A DNA stretch of 11,363 nucleotides from an uncultured Gemmatimonadaceae bacterium (lineage in GTDB: Bacteria; Gemmatimonadota; Gemmatimonadetes; Gemmatimonadales; Gemmatimonadaceae). The translations under genes were made by a program, and so were the position numbers. Positions 1-6,798 of the stretch are shown piece by piece (the stretch's first letter is position 1; every line of letters begins with the position of its first letter). Below the pieces are notes generated by a model that was given only the letters and a program-made list of their open reading frames with translations, had not been told where the DNA came from and did not search any database. Location of the stretch: contig CATPBD010000196.1 in the NCBI GenBank assembly GCA_955652265.1, positions 1 to 11,363 on the forward strand. Direction: 5' to 3'.

Positions 1-947
1 GACTTAAGCCGCTGGTGATTGAATCGCAAGTGGCGGTGAGCACCATTGCCGCGTATCCGGCATACGTGCGCTTTTTCTCGACTGCCGAGAAGCTGGCAAT
101 CGGCGAGTTGCCGTTCGTCATCGCGACGGAAAAGCCGAGCCGGCGGGATGCGCTCGCGTATTATCGCGCGGCAGTGCTCCATTTCGCGGTTCCATTGCGA
201 CAGCGCGAACGCGTGACCGCGATAGAGCGCCGACCGGGAGACGCAGGGTTTGTAGTCCGCTCTCTCACGCAGGGTGGTGAAGAGCGCCGAGCCACGGCGC
301 GCGCAGTAGTGGTTGCGACCGGATATTTCGGATCACCGAATCGCATCGGCGTACCCGGTGAAGATCTGCCGCACGTATCGCACGTCTATCACGAGGGTCA
401 CGAGGCTTTTCTTCAGGATGCGGTCGTCGTAGGCGGTGGCAATTCCGCGGCGGAGGCCGCGCTCGACTTGTGGCGGTCTGGGGCGCGGGTGACACTCGTC
501 CACTTCGGTCCGACGTTCGACAAGAAGATCAAGCCGTGGGTGCTCCCTGATTTCACCAATCGCGTCAAAGAGGGAGTCATCCGCGCGCGATGGGACGCGC
601 GTGTCGTGGCTATCGAGCCAGAACACATGGTCATGCGGACGCCAAACGGCGAGGAGCGGCTGAAGGCCGACAGGGTTTATCTCATGACAGGGTTTGCGCC
701 CAGTCTCGACCTCTTACGCGACAGCGGTGTTGCGATAGATCCCGTGACAGGCATCCCCGCCCACAACCCGGAATCTCTCGAAACGTCGGTCCCGGGTTTG
801 TACATCGCGGGTGTGGTAGTCGCCGGCTACGACGCGAACAAGGTGTTCATCGAGAATGGACGCTATCACGGAGATCGCATCGTTGCGCACCTACTCGGTA
901 AGCGCGCGCCAACGGAGCCGAAGCTGAGCGCGGAGCTCGATACTTAG
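1..947 (+). CDS. ypdA: YpdA-family bacillithiol-disulfide-type NADPH reductase (5' end outside window)
   Basis: FAD- and NAD(P)H-dependent oxidoreductase of the YpdA family, which in Firmicutes reduces oxidised bacillithiol in the cytosol. The frame is open from base 3 to the first base pairs of the window, so the N-terminal GxGxxG FAD-binding loop (roughly 30 residues by family length) lies upstream. A GTG at 15 is only an internal codon. Visible landmarks are the YP..VRFFSTAEKLAIGELPF block typical of YpdA near bases 54-117, the ATGYFG hinge (about 319-336), a second Rossmann motif VVVGGGNSAAEAAL (about 424-465) for NAD(P)H, the IKPWVLPDF block (527-553), and a C-terminal segment with AGVVVAGYDANKVFIENGRYHGD (about 808-873). 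No CxxC redox pair is visible, which fits YpdA rather than thioredoxin reductase. The 59-base gap to glyQS suggests separate transcription. The family call is firm; use of bacillithiol by this organism is inferred. Confidence 0.92.
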   Translation, partial: LKPLVIESQVAVSTIAAYPAYVRFFSTAEKLAIGELPFVIATEKPSRRDALAYYRAAVLHFAVPLRQRERVTAIERRPGDAGFVVRSLTQGGEERRATARAVVVATGYFGSPNRIGVPGEDLPHVSHVYHEGHEAFLQDAVVVGGGNSAAEAALDLWRSGARVTLVHFGPTFDKKIKPWVLPDFTNRVKEGVIRARWDARVVAIEPEHMVMRTPNGEERLKADRVYLMTGFAPSLDLLRDSGVAIDPVTGIPAHNPESLETSVPGLYIAGVVVAGYDANKVFIENGRYHGDRIVAHLLGKRAPTEPKLSAELDT

Positions 948-994
948 AGGCATGAGGAGTGCGCGGCGACTCCCGCCTCGTACCTCGTGCCTGC

Positions 995-1000
995 TAGCTT
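995..1000 (+). promoter_or_regulatory. Possible -10 element giving a leaderless glyQS mRNA
   Basis: TAGCTT matches the most conserved TA...T positions of a sigma70 -10 box and ends exactly 6 bases before the ATG at 1007. Transcription would therefore begin at or next to the start codon. No purine-rich ribosome-binding site is present between 985 and 1006. I see no good -35 hexamer 16-18 bases upstream, so this is a weak call. Confidence 0.35.
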
Positions 1001-1006
1001 TCCCCG

Positions 1007-2356
1007 ATGCCAAACCACCCCGACGTAATGGAAAAGCTCGTGTCGCTCGCCAAGCGACGCGGGTTCATCTTCCAATCCTCTGAGATCTACGGCGGCACCG
1101 GGTCCGTCTGGGATTACGGCCCGCTCGGCGTGGAGCTGAAAAAGAATCTCAAGGATCGGTGGTGGCACGCGATGGTCCGCGCCAGGAACGACATCGAAGG
1201 CCTGGACGCCGCGATACTCATGCATCCAAGAGTCTGGGAGGCAAGCGGACATGTCAGCGGCTTCGTCGATCCGCTCGTCGACTGCCGGAATTGCAAGAAA
1301 CGATTTCGGGCCGACGATCCCCGCATCAAGGGGACACCCGGAACGCCCGATGCGCAGTGCCCCGCGTGCGGTATGAAGGGCACGCTCAGCGAGGCGCGCC
1401 TATTCAACCTGATGTTCAAGACGTTCATGGGTCCGGTGGAAGACTCGGCGTCGGTGGTCTACCTGCGGCCCGAGACCGCGCAGGGCATCTACGTCAACTT
1501 TCTCAACGTGCAGCAATCGACGCGGCAGAAGGTCCCGTTCGGAATCGCACAGATAGGGAAGGCGTTTCGCAACGAGATCACGCCGGGCAACTTCATTTTT
1601 CGCACCCGGGAGTTCGAGCAGATGGAGATGCAGTTTTTCGTCGAGCCCGGCACCGATATGAAATGGTTCGAATACTGGAAACAGCAGCGGATGGATTGGC
1701 ACCGCGGGCTTGGCCTCGCTGAAAGCAGGCTGCAGTTCCACGAGCACACGAAGGAAGAGCTGGCGCACTACGCGCGTGCGGCGTTTGACATTCAGTTCGA
1801 TTTCGGCGGAACGCTGGGCTTCCAGGAGATCGAGGGCGTGCACAATCGCGGCGACTTCGACCTCTCGCAGCACCAGCAGTACTCGGGCAAGAAGCTCGAG
1901 TACTTCGATCAGCCGAACAACAACCGATTTCTCCCCTATGTGGTCGAGACATCTGTGGGCGCCGACAGGACGGCTCTCGCCGTGCTGGTGAACGGCTACC
2001 GTGACGAGGCCGTCGAAGGAGAGGAGGAGGGAAGAACCGTATTGGGGCTACACCCATCGATCGCTCCGATCAAGGCGGGAGTCTTTCCGCTGGTGAAAAA
2101 AGATGGAATGCCCGAGATGGCGCACCGGATCGCGGACGATCTAAGAGACTCATTCCCGGTGTTCTACGACGACAGCGGAGCGATTGGCAGGCGCTATCGC
2201 CGGCAGGACGAAGTGGGAACGCCGTTCGGAATTACGGTCGATGGTGAATCGCTCACGGATGGAACGGTGACGGTGCGAGACCGTGACACGCTCAAACAGG
2301 AGCGGGTCGACGCGACCACGCTGAGGGACTATCTAAGCGCGAAGCTCTCGTCGTGA
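1007..2356 (+). CDS. glyQS: Glycine--tRNA ligase, homodimeric (alpha2) class II type
   Basis: Charges tRNA-Gly with glycine in the cytoplasm. The 449-residue length fits the bacterial alpha2 enzyme rather than the split glyQ/glyS tetramer. The N-terminus has the [18 protein letters not shown] signature (residues 24-41). Two Cys pairs, C93/C96 (CRNC) and C118/C121 (CPAC), form the zinc-binding insertion seen in several bacterial GlyRS. Catalytic-core landmarks follow: [13 protein letters not shown] (153-165), motif 2 around FRNEITP...[10 protein letters not shown] (187-207), and motif 3 near [14 protein letters not shown] (314-327). Residues from about 350 to the end form the HGTP-type anticodon-binding domain. 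I chose ATG 1007 because the protein then aligns with the usual N-terminus. The stop overlaps the start of the metallopeptidase by 4 bases (GTGA), so the two are probably co-transcribed and translationally coupled. Nothing looks truncated or missing. Confidence 0.97.
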   Translation: MPNHPDVMEKLVSLAKRRGFIFQSSEIYGGTGSVWDYGPLGVELKKNLKDRWWHAMVRARNDIEGLDAAILMHPRVWEASGHVSGFVDPLVDCRNCKKRFRADDPRIKGTPGTPDAQCPACGMKGTLSEARLFNLMFKTFMGPVEDSASVVYLRPETAQGIYVNFLNVQQSTRQKVPFGIAQIGKAFRNEITPGNFIFRTREFEQMEMQFFVEPGTDMKWFEYWKQQRMDWHRGLGLAESRLQFHEHTKEELAHYARAAFDIQFDFGGTLGFQEIEGVHNRGDFDLSQHQQYSGKKLEYFDQPNNNRFLPYVVETSVGADRTALAVLVNGYRDEAVEGEEEGRTVLGLHPSIAPIKAGVFPLVKKDGMPEMAHRIADDLRDSFPVFYDDSGAIGRRYRRQDEVGTPFGITVDGESLTDGTVTVRDRDTLKQERVDATTLRDYLSAKLSS

Positions 2357-3873
2357 GGGCATTGTCCCTTCAGCGCCTGCGAGCTGAAGGCCAGGCGTTC
2401 ATGGAAGCGATCTCGCGCGAAGGTTATCTAGCGCTCGCCGGACACAAAAAGGCGGCGGAGTTTCAGCGAGTCTACAAGCAATACGAAGGAATTCTGGGAG
2501 CGGAAGCGCTCGAGCTGGCGCTCGAAATGTTCCGTTCCGCCGACGAGCAGAGCGACGACAAGCGATCCGCGCGGTGGCTCCTGGAGTGGGAAATCGAGTC
2601 TCAGGCATCCAGGCCATTGGCGGCATTGGATGAGCGCGAGATCGCTTGGGAGAACGCTGCCGTCGTCCATTCGCCGGACGGACGCGTCATTCAGTACCAG
2701 GCGGCGCCAATCGAGATCGCGAACACGCGCGACCGGAAGCTCCGTCTCGCGCTCGATGCGGCGCGGGTGGAGCTGGTCGAGAAGGAGCACGCGCCGATTC
2801 GCCGGGAGCGCTTGCATAGAGAGAAGGAGTACATCGAATCCCTCGGCGTAGCCGACGATTACAACAGCTCCTTCGAGGCGGTGACTGGAATCTCGCTCGC
2901 CACGCTTGCAGACAGCTGCGAGAGGTTCTTGCGTGACAGCCAGTCGATGTGGGACGACACCCTACCGCGAGTTCTGAAGAAGTCGCTGGGCATAAAATCG
3001 TCCCAGGCGAAGCGCTCAGACGCGATGGCCATCTTCAGGGCGTCCCAATACGACGACGCGTTTCCGGGCAACCAGATGGAGTCGGTGATTCGTCGGCACG
3101 TCTCCGAGATGGGCATCGATCCGGCGGCCAAGGGCCGGATCATTTTCGACGTGGGCGATCGGGAGGGCAAGCGATCGCGCGCATTCTGCTCGCCCGTCCG
3201 CGTTCCTGAGGAAGTCTACCTCGTGCTGCGTCCACACGGCGGGCAAAGCGACTACACCACCTTTCTCCACGAGCTCGGCCACGCGCTTCACTTCGCCTAT
3301 GCCGAAGGGGATTTACCGTTCGAGTTCCGGTGGCTCGGCGACAACTCGGTGACGGAGTCATACGCGATGCTCTTCGATCACCGAATGCAGGACAGAGGAT
3401 GGCTATTGCGCTACGCGCAGTTAGGCACGAACAGAGTGGCGGAATTTCTGCGCGCCGCGGGCTTCGAGGAGTTGCACTTCCTCCGTCGGTACTGCGCCAA
3501 GTTTCTGTATGAACGAGCGTTGTACAGCGGAGAGGTGCCATGGGAGCAGCTTCCTGATCTCTACGTTTCGCTGCTGAGCAACGCAACCGGGTTCGAATAC
3601 GACGCCGCCGATGCGTTCGTGGATGTCGACCCGAGATTTTATTCAGCGCGGTATCTGCGCGCGTGGCAGCTGCAGTCCGTGCTTAACGAGCAGCTGACGG
3701 CGCGATTCGACATCGACTGGTTCAGGAACCCTGGGACGGGGCCGTGGCTCGTCAGCGAGCTGTTCTCACACGGCCAGCGCGATACGGCCGAAGAGATCTC
3801 CGCGCGGGTGGGCGGTGGCTCTCTTTCATTTAAGCCGCTGGTTCGCAAGATCGAGGCGCTGCTGGAGGCGTGA
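2353..3873 (+). CDS. M3-like zinc metallopeptidase (oligopeptidase-type gluzincin)
   Basis: Predicted cytosolic zinc peptidase of 506 residues with an all-helical look and no signal peptide or membrane segment. The active-site motif HELGH is at residues 306-310 (H306 and H310 bind zinc, E307 is the catalytic base). The sequence [10 protein letters not shown] supplies a third ligand, most likely E335, 25 residues after H310; this arrangement matches peptidase family M3 (oligoendopeptidase F / thimet oligopeptidase). Family members are usually about 560-680 residues, so this is a short, divergent member, and its substrate cannot be read from sequence. It starts with GTG overlapping the glyQS stop (GTGA), which favours translational coupling. 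No in-frame alternative start has a better ribosome-binding site. Why a peptidase is coupled to GlyRS is unknown; oligopeptide turnover feeding the glycine pool is only speculation. The zinc-peptidase call is firm; the M3 placement is probable. Confidence 0.85.
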   Translation: MRALSLQRLRAEGQAFMEAISREGYLALAGHKKAAEFQRVYKQYEGILGAEALELALEMFRSADEQSDDKRSARWLLEWEIESQASRPLAALDEREIAWENAAVVHSPDGRVIQYQAAPIEIANTRDRKLRLALDAARVELVEKEHAPIRRERLHREKEYIESLGVADDYNSSFEAVTGISLATLADSCERFLRDSQSMWDDTLPRVLKKSLGIKSSQAKRSDAMAIFRASQYDDAFPGNQMESVIRRHVSEMGIDPAAKGRIIFDVGDREGKRSRAFCSPVRVPEEVYLVLRPHGGQSDYTTFLHELGHALHFAYAEGDLPFEFRWLGDNSVTESYAMLFDHRMQDRGWLLRYAQLGTNRVAEFLRAAGFEELHFLRRYCAKFLYERALYSGEVPWEQLPDLYVSLLSNATGFEYDAADAFVDVDPRFYSARYLRAWQLQSVLNEQLTARFDIDWFRNPGTGPWLVSELFSHGQRDTAEEISARVGGGSLSFKPLVRKIEALLEA

Positions 3874-3924
3874 CCGGCACTGCGTGATTGCGGTCCGCAT
3901 TGCCTGCAGATCTTTGTATGGGTC

Positions 3925-4071
3925 GAGGCGGGGTGTCCTCTTCGGCGACGACGGGCGCTTCCCTGCCCGCAAGCGGGCACCCGGAGCCCCTAACAGCGCT
4001 CCTTCGCTCTGCTCAGTCGCGGATCTCCTCGGGCGCGCCCTTGGACGTCGCCTGCGAGGACACCCCGCCTC
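3925..4071. repeat. Long imperfect palindrome / stem-loop element in intergenic region
   Basis: GAGGCGGGGTGTCCTC at 3925-3940 is repeated as its exact reverse complement at 4056-4071 (16 bp). After a 3-base mismatch the arms continue with GGCGACG (3944-3950) against CGTCGCC (4046-4052). They continue again with GGGCGC (3953-3958) against GCGCCC (4035-4040), giving 29 paired positions. Inside lies a smaller hairpin, TGCCCGC/GCGGGCA (3964-3979). PstI-like CTGCAG hexamers flank the element on both sides (3904-3909 and 4075-4080). Each is followed by a related direct sequence (CAGATCTTTGTA against CAGAGATTTTTGAA). A run of five T follows the right arm at 4084-4088. It lies between the metallopeptidase stop and the next promoter. 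It could be a dispersed palindromic (MITE- or REP-like) repeat or a transcription end structure; the sequence alone does not decide. Confidence 0.7.
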
Positions 4072-4170
4072 TCCCTGCAGAGATTTTTGAACGGCACCCC
4101 GGTCAACCTCCTCGTTCCATTCTCGTTGGCGCCTAGGAACCGATGCGTGCGCTCGGGCCAAGAGACTAGC

Positions 4171-4289
4171 GCCATCGTGCACACGGGCGTCGTTACGGAA
4201 CGCTGAAAGCAGTCGCGCTCCGCGCGACTCTGCCTCGCAAGCGAGCGCATCCCGCCGAGTTCAGAGGCGAACTCCGAACGCGCGATGGC
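4171..4289. other. Multibranched foldable element: outer stem enclosing three hairpins
   Basis: GCCATCG (4171-4177) pairs with CGATGGC (4283-4289). Inside it, CGTTACGGA (4191-4199, one bulged A) pairs with TCCGAACG (4273-4280). Enclosed are three consecutive hairpins. AGTCGCGC/GCGCGACT (4211-4229) is a perfect 8-bp stem with a TCC loop. TGC+CTCG/CGAG+GCA (4231-4249) has a CAAG loop and one bulged base. GAGTTC/GAACTC (4257-4274) is a 6-bp stem with a 6-base loop, and its last two bases compete with the inner closing stem. This resembles a structured RNA or a folded single-stranded repeat. It matches no tRNA, tmRNA, RNase P or 6S RNA core that I recognise. The strand is undetermined because the pairing is symmetric. 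The rest of the 579-base gene-free stretch (3874-3924, 4089-4170 and 4290-4389) shows nothing I can name. Confidence 0.5.
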
Positions 4290-4389
4290 ATTCCTAAGAT
4301 GCCCGACTGACCTTCGCAGCGATGCAGATAAACCAGCGCGCTAACGCCAGTTCAGCTCGTCAGCGATGCGCGAGCCGTCGTGCGTTGGC

Positions 4390-4418
4390 TTGTCGCTCGT
4401 TCTGGGGTGGTCTAGATT
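4390..4418 (+). promoter_or_regulatory. Sigma70-like promoter upstream of the small-gene cluster
   Basis: TTGTCG (4390-4395, -35) and TAGATT (4413-4418, -10) are separated by exactly 17 bases. Transcription would start near 4425, leaving a leader of about 28 bases before the ATG at 4453. This also argues against the longer open frame beginning at 4366, which would start upstream of the promoter. No operator-like repeat overlaps it. Confidence 0.5.
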
Positions 4419-4452
4419 GCACGGACTCGCTCAAACCATTCACTCGTCATCG

Positions 4453-4758
4453 ATGTCACAGCGCGATCGCTCCCTTCAGAAGACCACCACTGCACTTACT
4501 CCAGCCGAGGCCCTGGCGGCCGCGAAGATTTTTTTCTCGCGGCAGAACGGCATCTACGCCGCATTCCCCGAGCAGGAGAGTGCAACACACATCACCTTGC
4601 GCGGGCAGGGCGGAGAAGAGGTAGTGATCGCGGCCTTTCCCGATGCGGGTGGGACGAAGGTGACCGGATCCACCTATCTGTTCGATCAGCAGGTCGCCCG
4701 ATTTCTGTCGACGCTGGCGCCGCTTCCGCTGGAAGTGGTCGACGCCGGCGACCGATGA
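4453..4758 (+). CDS. Hypothetical protein, 101 residues
   Basis: I do not recognise this family. The protein is small, soluble and cytosolic-looking, with no signal peptide, membrane segment, cysteines or histidine-rich motif. After a polar N-terminus there is a predicted helix (TPAEALAAAKIFFSRQ, residues 15-30). Then come alternating short strands (THITLRG, EEVVIAAF, TKVTGSTYLF) and a C-terminal helix (QQVARFLSTL). This mixed alpha/beta arrangement has no obvious catalytic residues. The frame stays open upstream to an ATG at 4366, but the promoter at 4390-4418 and the poor, non-protein-like upstream sequence favour ATG 4453. Its stop overlaps the next start (ATGA at 4755-4758), so it is almost certainly co-expressed with the beta-grasp-like protein and may act with it. 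GC content and codon use resemble its neighbours. Confidence 0.65.
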   Translation: MSQRDRSLQKTTTALTPAEALAAAKIFFSRQNGIYAAFPEQESATHITLRGQGGEEVVIAAFPDAGGTKVTGSTYLFDQQVARFLSTLAPLPLEVVDAGDR

Positions 4759-5087
4759 CTGTGCCGAGCTCATTCGTCAACAGCCTTCGGACTCGTGGCG
4801 AGGCGTTCAAGCTAGGATCCCCCTCCGACAAAGCTCTTCGCCTCAGAGCCCAGGTGCTCGAGGCCTGGGATGCGATTCGGATCGATGCGAATCCGTCGGC
4901 TTCGGTGAGGAGTCTGAAACAACTCGCTCTGCAGGAGCTATATCCCGACGTGAGGCACGATGACGAGTACGTCGTCAAGCTCAACGGCTTCGAGATCCTC
5001 GACGAAGACGCTCCGATCTCGTCGACTCCCGCAAGAAACGGGTCTACCTTCCTCATCACCGACCGCCGCCGGCGACCGGTAGAATAG
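4755..5087 (+). CDS. Small protein with probable ubiquitin-like (beta-grasp) fold
   Basis: A 110-residue protein whose last 80 residues follow the order of elements in a ubiquitin-like fold. A beta hairpin (VLEAWDAIRID, residues 34-44) is followed by a helix starting at ASVRSLKQLALQEL (49-62). Then come a strand (EYVVKLNGFEI, 71-81), the acidic turn LDEDAPISS (82-90) where ubiquitin has LEDGRTLSD, and a last strand GSTFLITDRRRRP (96-108). This pattern resembles YukD/EsaB-type and other bacterial ubiquitin-fold proteins. The C-terminus is RRRRPVE with no Gly-Gly, so conjugation by an E1-type enzyme is not supported. Residues 1-30 are a basic, probably helical extension. It starts with ATG overlapping the upstream stop by 4 bases and ends 13 bases before the HDAC-family gene. 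The fold call is pattern-based inference; function is unknown. Confidence 0.7.
   Translation: MTVPSSFVNSLRTRGEAFKLGSPSDKALRLRAQVLEAWDAIRIDANPSASVRSLKQLALQELYPDVRHDDEYVVKLNGFEILDEDAPISSTPARNGSTFLITDRRRRPVE
5080..5085 (+). promoter_or_regulatory. Possible -10 box for the HDAC-family gene
   Basis: TAGAAT lies in the last codons of the preceding gene. It would place a transcription start near 5092, about 9 bases before the ATG at 5101. No clear -35 box is seen at 16-18 bases, so this may supplement read-through from the promoter at 4390 rather than act alone. Confidence 0.3.
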
Positions 5088-5100
5088 CGTCCGACGGTCC

Positions 5101-6030
5101 ATGCGGGCCGCGTTCATCTCCAACAGCGATTGCGGCAGGCACGACACCGGGTGGGGACATCCGGAGCACGTCGGCCGCCTGCGCGCCATCACCCGCGCGC
5201 TTCGGGACGATCCCGCGCTCTTTCACACCGTCGACCATCTCGAGGGCAGGCACGCGACCATCGAGGAGCTCGAGCTCGTTCATGACTCCGCCTACATCCG
5301 AGCGGTTAAGGAATTCGTCGAGAACGGCGGTGGACGACTGGATGCTGACACCGTGGCAAGCAGCGGCTCGTGGGACGCCGCGACTGCTGGAGCTGGCTGT
5401 GTTCTCTCGGCCGTCGATCTTTCCGTGACCGCTGTACATCCACGCAGCTTTTCCGCGGTACGACCGCCCGGCCACCACGCGGTTCACAACCGCGCCATGG
5501 GATTCTGCCTTTTTGGAAATGTTGCGCTAGGGGCGCATTACGCGCGACAGAAGCACGGGCTCAAGCGCATTCTGATTGCCGACTGGGATGTCCACCATGG
5601 GAACGGGACGCAGGCACTCGTGGAGCAAGAGCCCGATATCCATTTCGTCTCGATGCACCAATGGCCGTGGTACCCGGGAACCGGGGCCGCCGACGATCGC
5701 GGACCGCATGACACCGTCTGGAACGTCCCGATGCCCGCCGGACTTCCGCGCTCTGAATACGTGAAAGCGTTCGAGAGCGCCGTTGACGCCGCTACCCGTG
5801 GATTTGTCCCAGATCTCATTCTCGTTTCGGCCGGGTTCGATTCGCTCGCTGGCGACCCACTTGGCGGATTTACCCTGGAGACTGAGGACTTCGAGTCTCT
5901 CACCCAGTCTCTGGTGGCGCGGGCGGACTCCTGGTGCGGAGGTCGCATCGTCAGCGCACTCGAGGGCGGCTACGCGCCGGACCGGTTGGCTCAGGCGTGC
6001 GTCCGTCATCTGGCCGCGCTCGCTGCCTAG
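5101..6030 (+). CDS. Histone deacetylase family (class II-like) zinc deacylase
   Basis: Zinc-dependent amide hydrolase of the arginase/deacetylase superfamily. Bacterial members (HDAH, AcuC, acetylpolyamine amidohydrolases) remove acetyl groups from lysines or polyamines in the cytosol. All catalytic landmarks are present in the 309 residues: GHPEHVGRL near the N-terminus (19-27), RPPGHHA with the charge-relay H125/H126, the zinc ligands D163 and H165 in DWDVHHGNGTQ, the third ligand D247 in SAGFDSLAGDPLGG, and the transition-state tyrosine Y291 in LEGGY. The length is normal for a single-domain bacterial enzyme. ATG 5101 fits the family N-terminus. The gene lies 13 bases after the beta-grasp-like gene. 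Its substrate cannot be decided from sequence: the FxSMHQWPWYPGTG block (182-195) suggests the class II/HDAH-like branch rather than AcuC. Nothing is missing. Confidence 0.95.
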   Translation: MRAAFISNSDCGRHDTGWGHPEHVGRLRAITRALRDDPALFHTVDHLEGRHATIEELELVHDSAYIRAVKEFVENGGGRLDADTVASSGSWDAATAGAGCVLSAVDLSVTAVHPRSFSAVRPPGHHAVHNRAMGFCLFGNVALGAHYARQKHGLKRILIADWDVHHGNGTQALVEQEPDIHFVSMHQWPWYPGTGAADDRGPHDTVWNVPMPAGLPRSEYVKAFESAVDAATRGFVPDLILVSAGFDSLAGDPLGGFTLETEDFESLTQSLVARADSWCGGRIVSALEGGYAPDRLAQACVRHLAALAA

Positions 6031-6034
6031 CCGC

Positions 6035-6040
6035 TATCTT
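6035..6040 (+). promoter_or_regulatory. Possible -10 element for a leaderless start at 6047
   Basis: TATCTT begins 4 bases after the HDAC-family stop and ends exactly 6 bases before a GTG at 6047, where transcription would be expected to begin. It could drive a leaderless small ORF or simply supply a leader of about 110 bases for the GvpL/F-like gene. There is no clear -35 box. Confidence 0.4.
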
Positions 6041-6046
6041 GAGCAT

Positions 6047-6175
6047 GTGACGCCCTCGGACAGCTATCTAACAGACGTGGCCAATCGTCTAGGTATGGCG
6101 ACCAAGCCCCTGAGCGTGGTCGCGACTGTCACTTTGCTCATCCTGGCTGATCTGAAATGGCGCACGCTGCGTTGA
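6047..6175 (+). CDS. Possible 42-residue leaderless ORF with a hydrophobic segment
   Basis: An open frame from GTG 6047 to TGA 6175 encodes 42 residues. Residues 1-21 are polar, 22-36 are a hydrophobic stretch (LSVVATVTLLILADL), and the tail is basic (KWRTLR). It lies in the 126-base gap between the HDAC-family gene and the GvpL/F gene and overlaps the latter's first 19 bases in another frame. It could therefore act by translational coupling, since the GvpL/F start has no ribosome-binding site. Support comes only from the position of the -10-like box and the lack of another start signal. It may be no more than a leader. Confidence 0.3.
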   Translation: MTPSDSYLTDVANRLGMATKPLSVVATVTLLILADLKWRTLR

Positions 6176-6795
6176 ACGCGCTCCGATTGTACGGTGTTGC
6201 CGCCGTCGAGTCCGGCCACACGGCTTCCCTCGCCGAGGGCACCACTCTCGCACACTATCGCGCTCTGGCGGCGATCGTAGAGCCGTCATCCTATTCGACG
6301 GTCAACCTCGACGATGGCGAGATGACCAAGTACCTCCGGGTCATCGAAGAGGCCCACTCGCATGCCGCTGTGCTCCCCGCGCCACCGGGGACTGTGTTCC
6401 AGTCGCAAAGCACATTAACTCGCTGGCTGGAGCTGCATTACTTCACGCTCACCGAGGCTCTCTCCGTGATCGAGGGTCATGCCGCGGCGCGGGTAAGCAT
6501 CACGACCTCGGGGGGCAAGGAAGACGGCGACTCACAGAAGAGCTTTGCTGCGCTTGCCGCCGAGAGCTTGCGACTGCTAAGGAGCCAGGCAGCGGCAACC
6601 GTGACGCTTCCCAGAGTGGACGGCGACGAAGAAGAAGGGGTTGTCGCCAGAGCGTCGTTCCTGATCGACAGCCAGCGCTGGCAGGCGTTCCAGGACACGG
6701 TGTCCAAGGAGGCCCGGCGTCATGGGGCTCTCGACTTCAAGGTCACCGGCCCATGGCCACCGTACGATTTCGTGCGTATGCAGTTCGGGGCCTGA
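6157..6795 (+). CDS. Stand-alone GvpL/GvpF-family gas-vesicle-type protein
   Basis: Member of the GvpL/GvpF family, whose characterised members are minor or accessory proteins of gas vesicles. The 212-residue protein begins with the usual LRLYGVAA strand (residues 9-16). It continues with the HYRALAAIVEP region (32-42) and the block that normally reads V.P.RFG, here AAVLPAPPGTVF (70-81). It ends with the family signature GPWPPYDF (198-205). An acidic linker (GKEDGDSQKS, about 120-129) replaces part of the middle, and the protein is somewhat shorter than typical family members. ATG 6157 is fixed by an in-frame stop 9 bases upstream. No GvpA-like structural gene, GvpN or GvpK lies in the window. 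The kinase gene starts 3 bases after its stop, so the two are probably co-expressed. The family assignment is firm from the C-terminal signature; a role in gas vesicles is not supported here. Confidence 0.85.
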   Translation: MAHAALNALRLYGVAAVESGHTASLAEGTTLAHYRALAAIVEPSSYSTVNLDDGEMTKYLRVIEEAHSHAAVLPAPPGTVFQSQSTLTRWLELHYFTLTEALSVIEGHAAARVSITTSGGKEDGDSQKSFAALAAESLRLLRSQAAATVTLPRVDGDEEEGVVARASFLIDSQRWQAFQDTVSKEARRHGALDFKVTGPWPPYDFVRMQFGA

Positions 6796-6798
6796 CGA

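Noticed and set aside
15-17. GTG at 15 as the true start of the reductase gene
   Set aside because: The frame is open upstream to base 3 and the codons before it continue the family sequence (LKPLVIE). A start here would lack the FAD-binding loop.
3826-4182. A 118-codon minus-strand open frame across the palindromic region
   Set aside because: The translation is dominated by Arg and Pro and follows the inverted repeat, so it reads as a non-coding repeat that happens to be open.
4366-4452. Longer N-terminus for the 101-residue hypothetical protein
   Set aside because: The ATG at 4366 lies upstream of the -35 box of a well-spaced promoter (4390-4418), and the added 29 residues are not protein-like.
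3874-4452. tRNA, tmRNA, RNase P RNA or 6S RNA in the gene-free stretch
   Set aside because: I looked on both strands for a T-loop TTCGANTC with an acceptor stem, the tmRNA ends, and the GAGGAAAGTCC core of RNase P, and found none.
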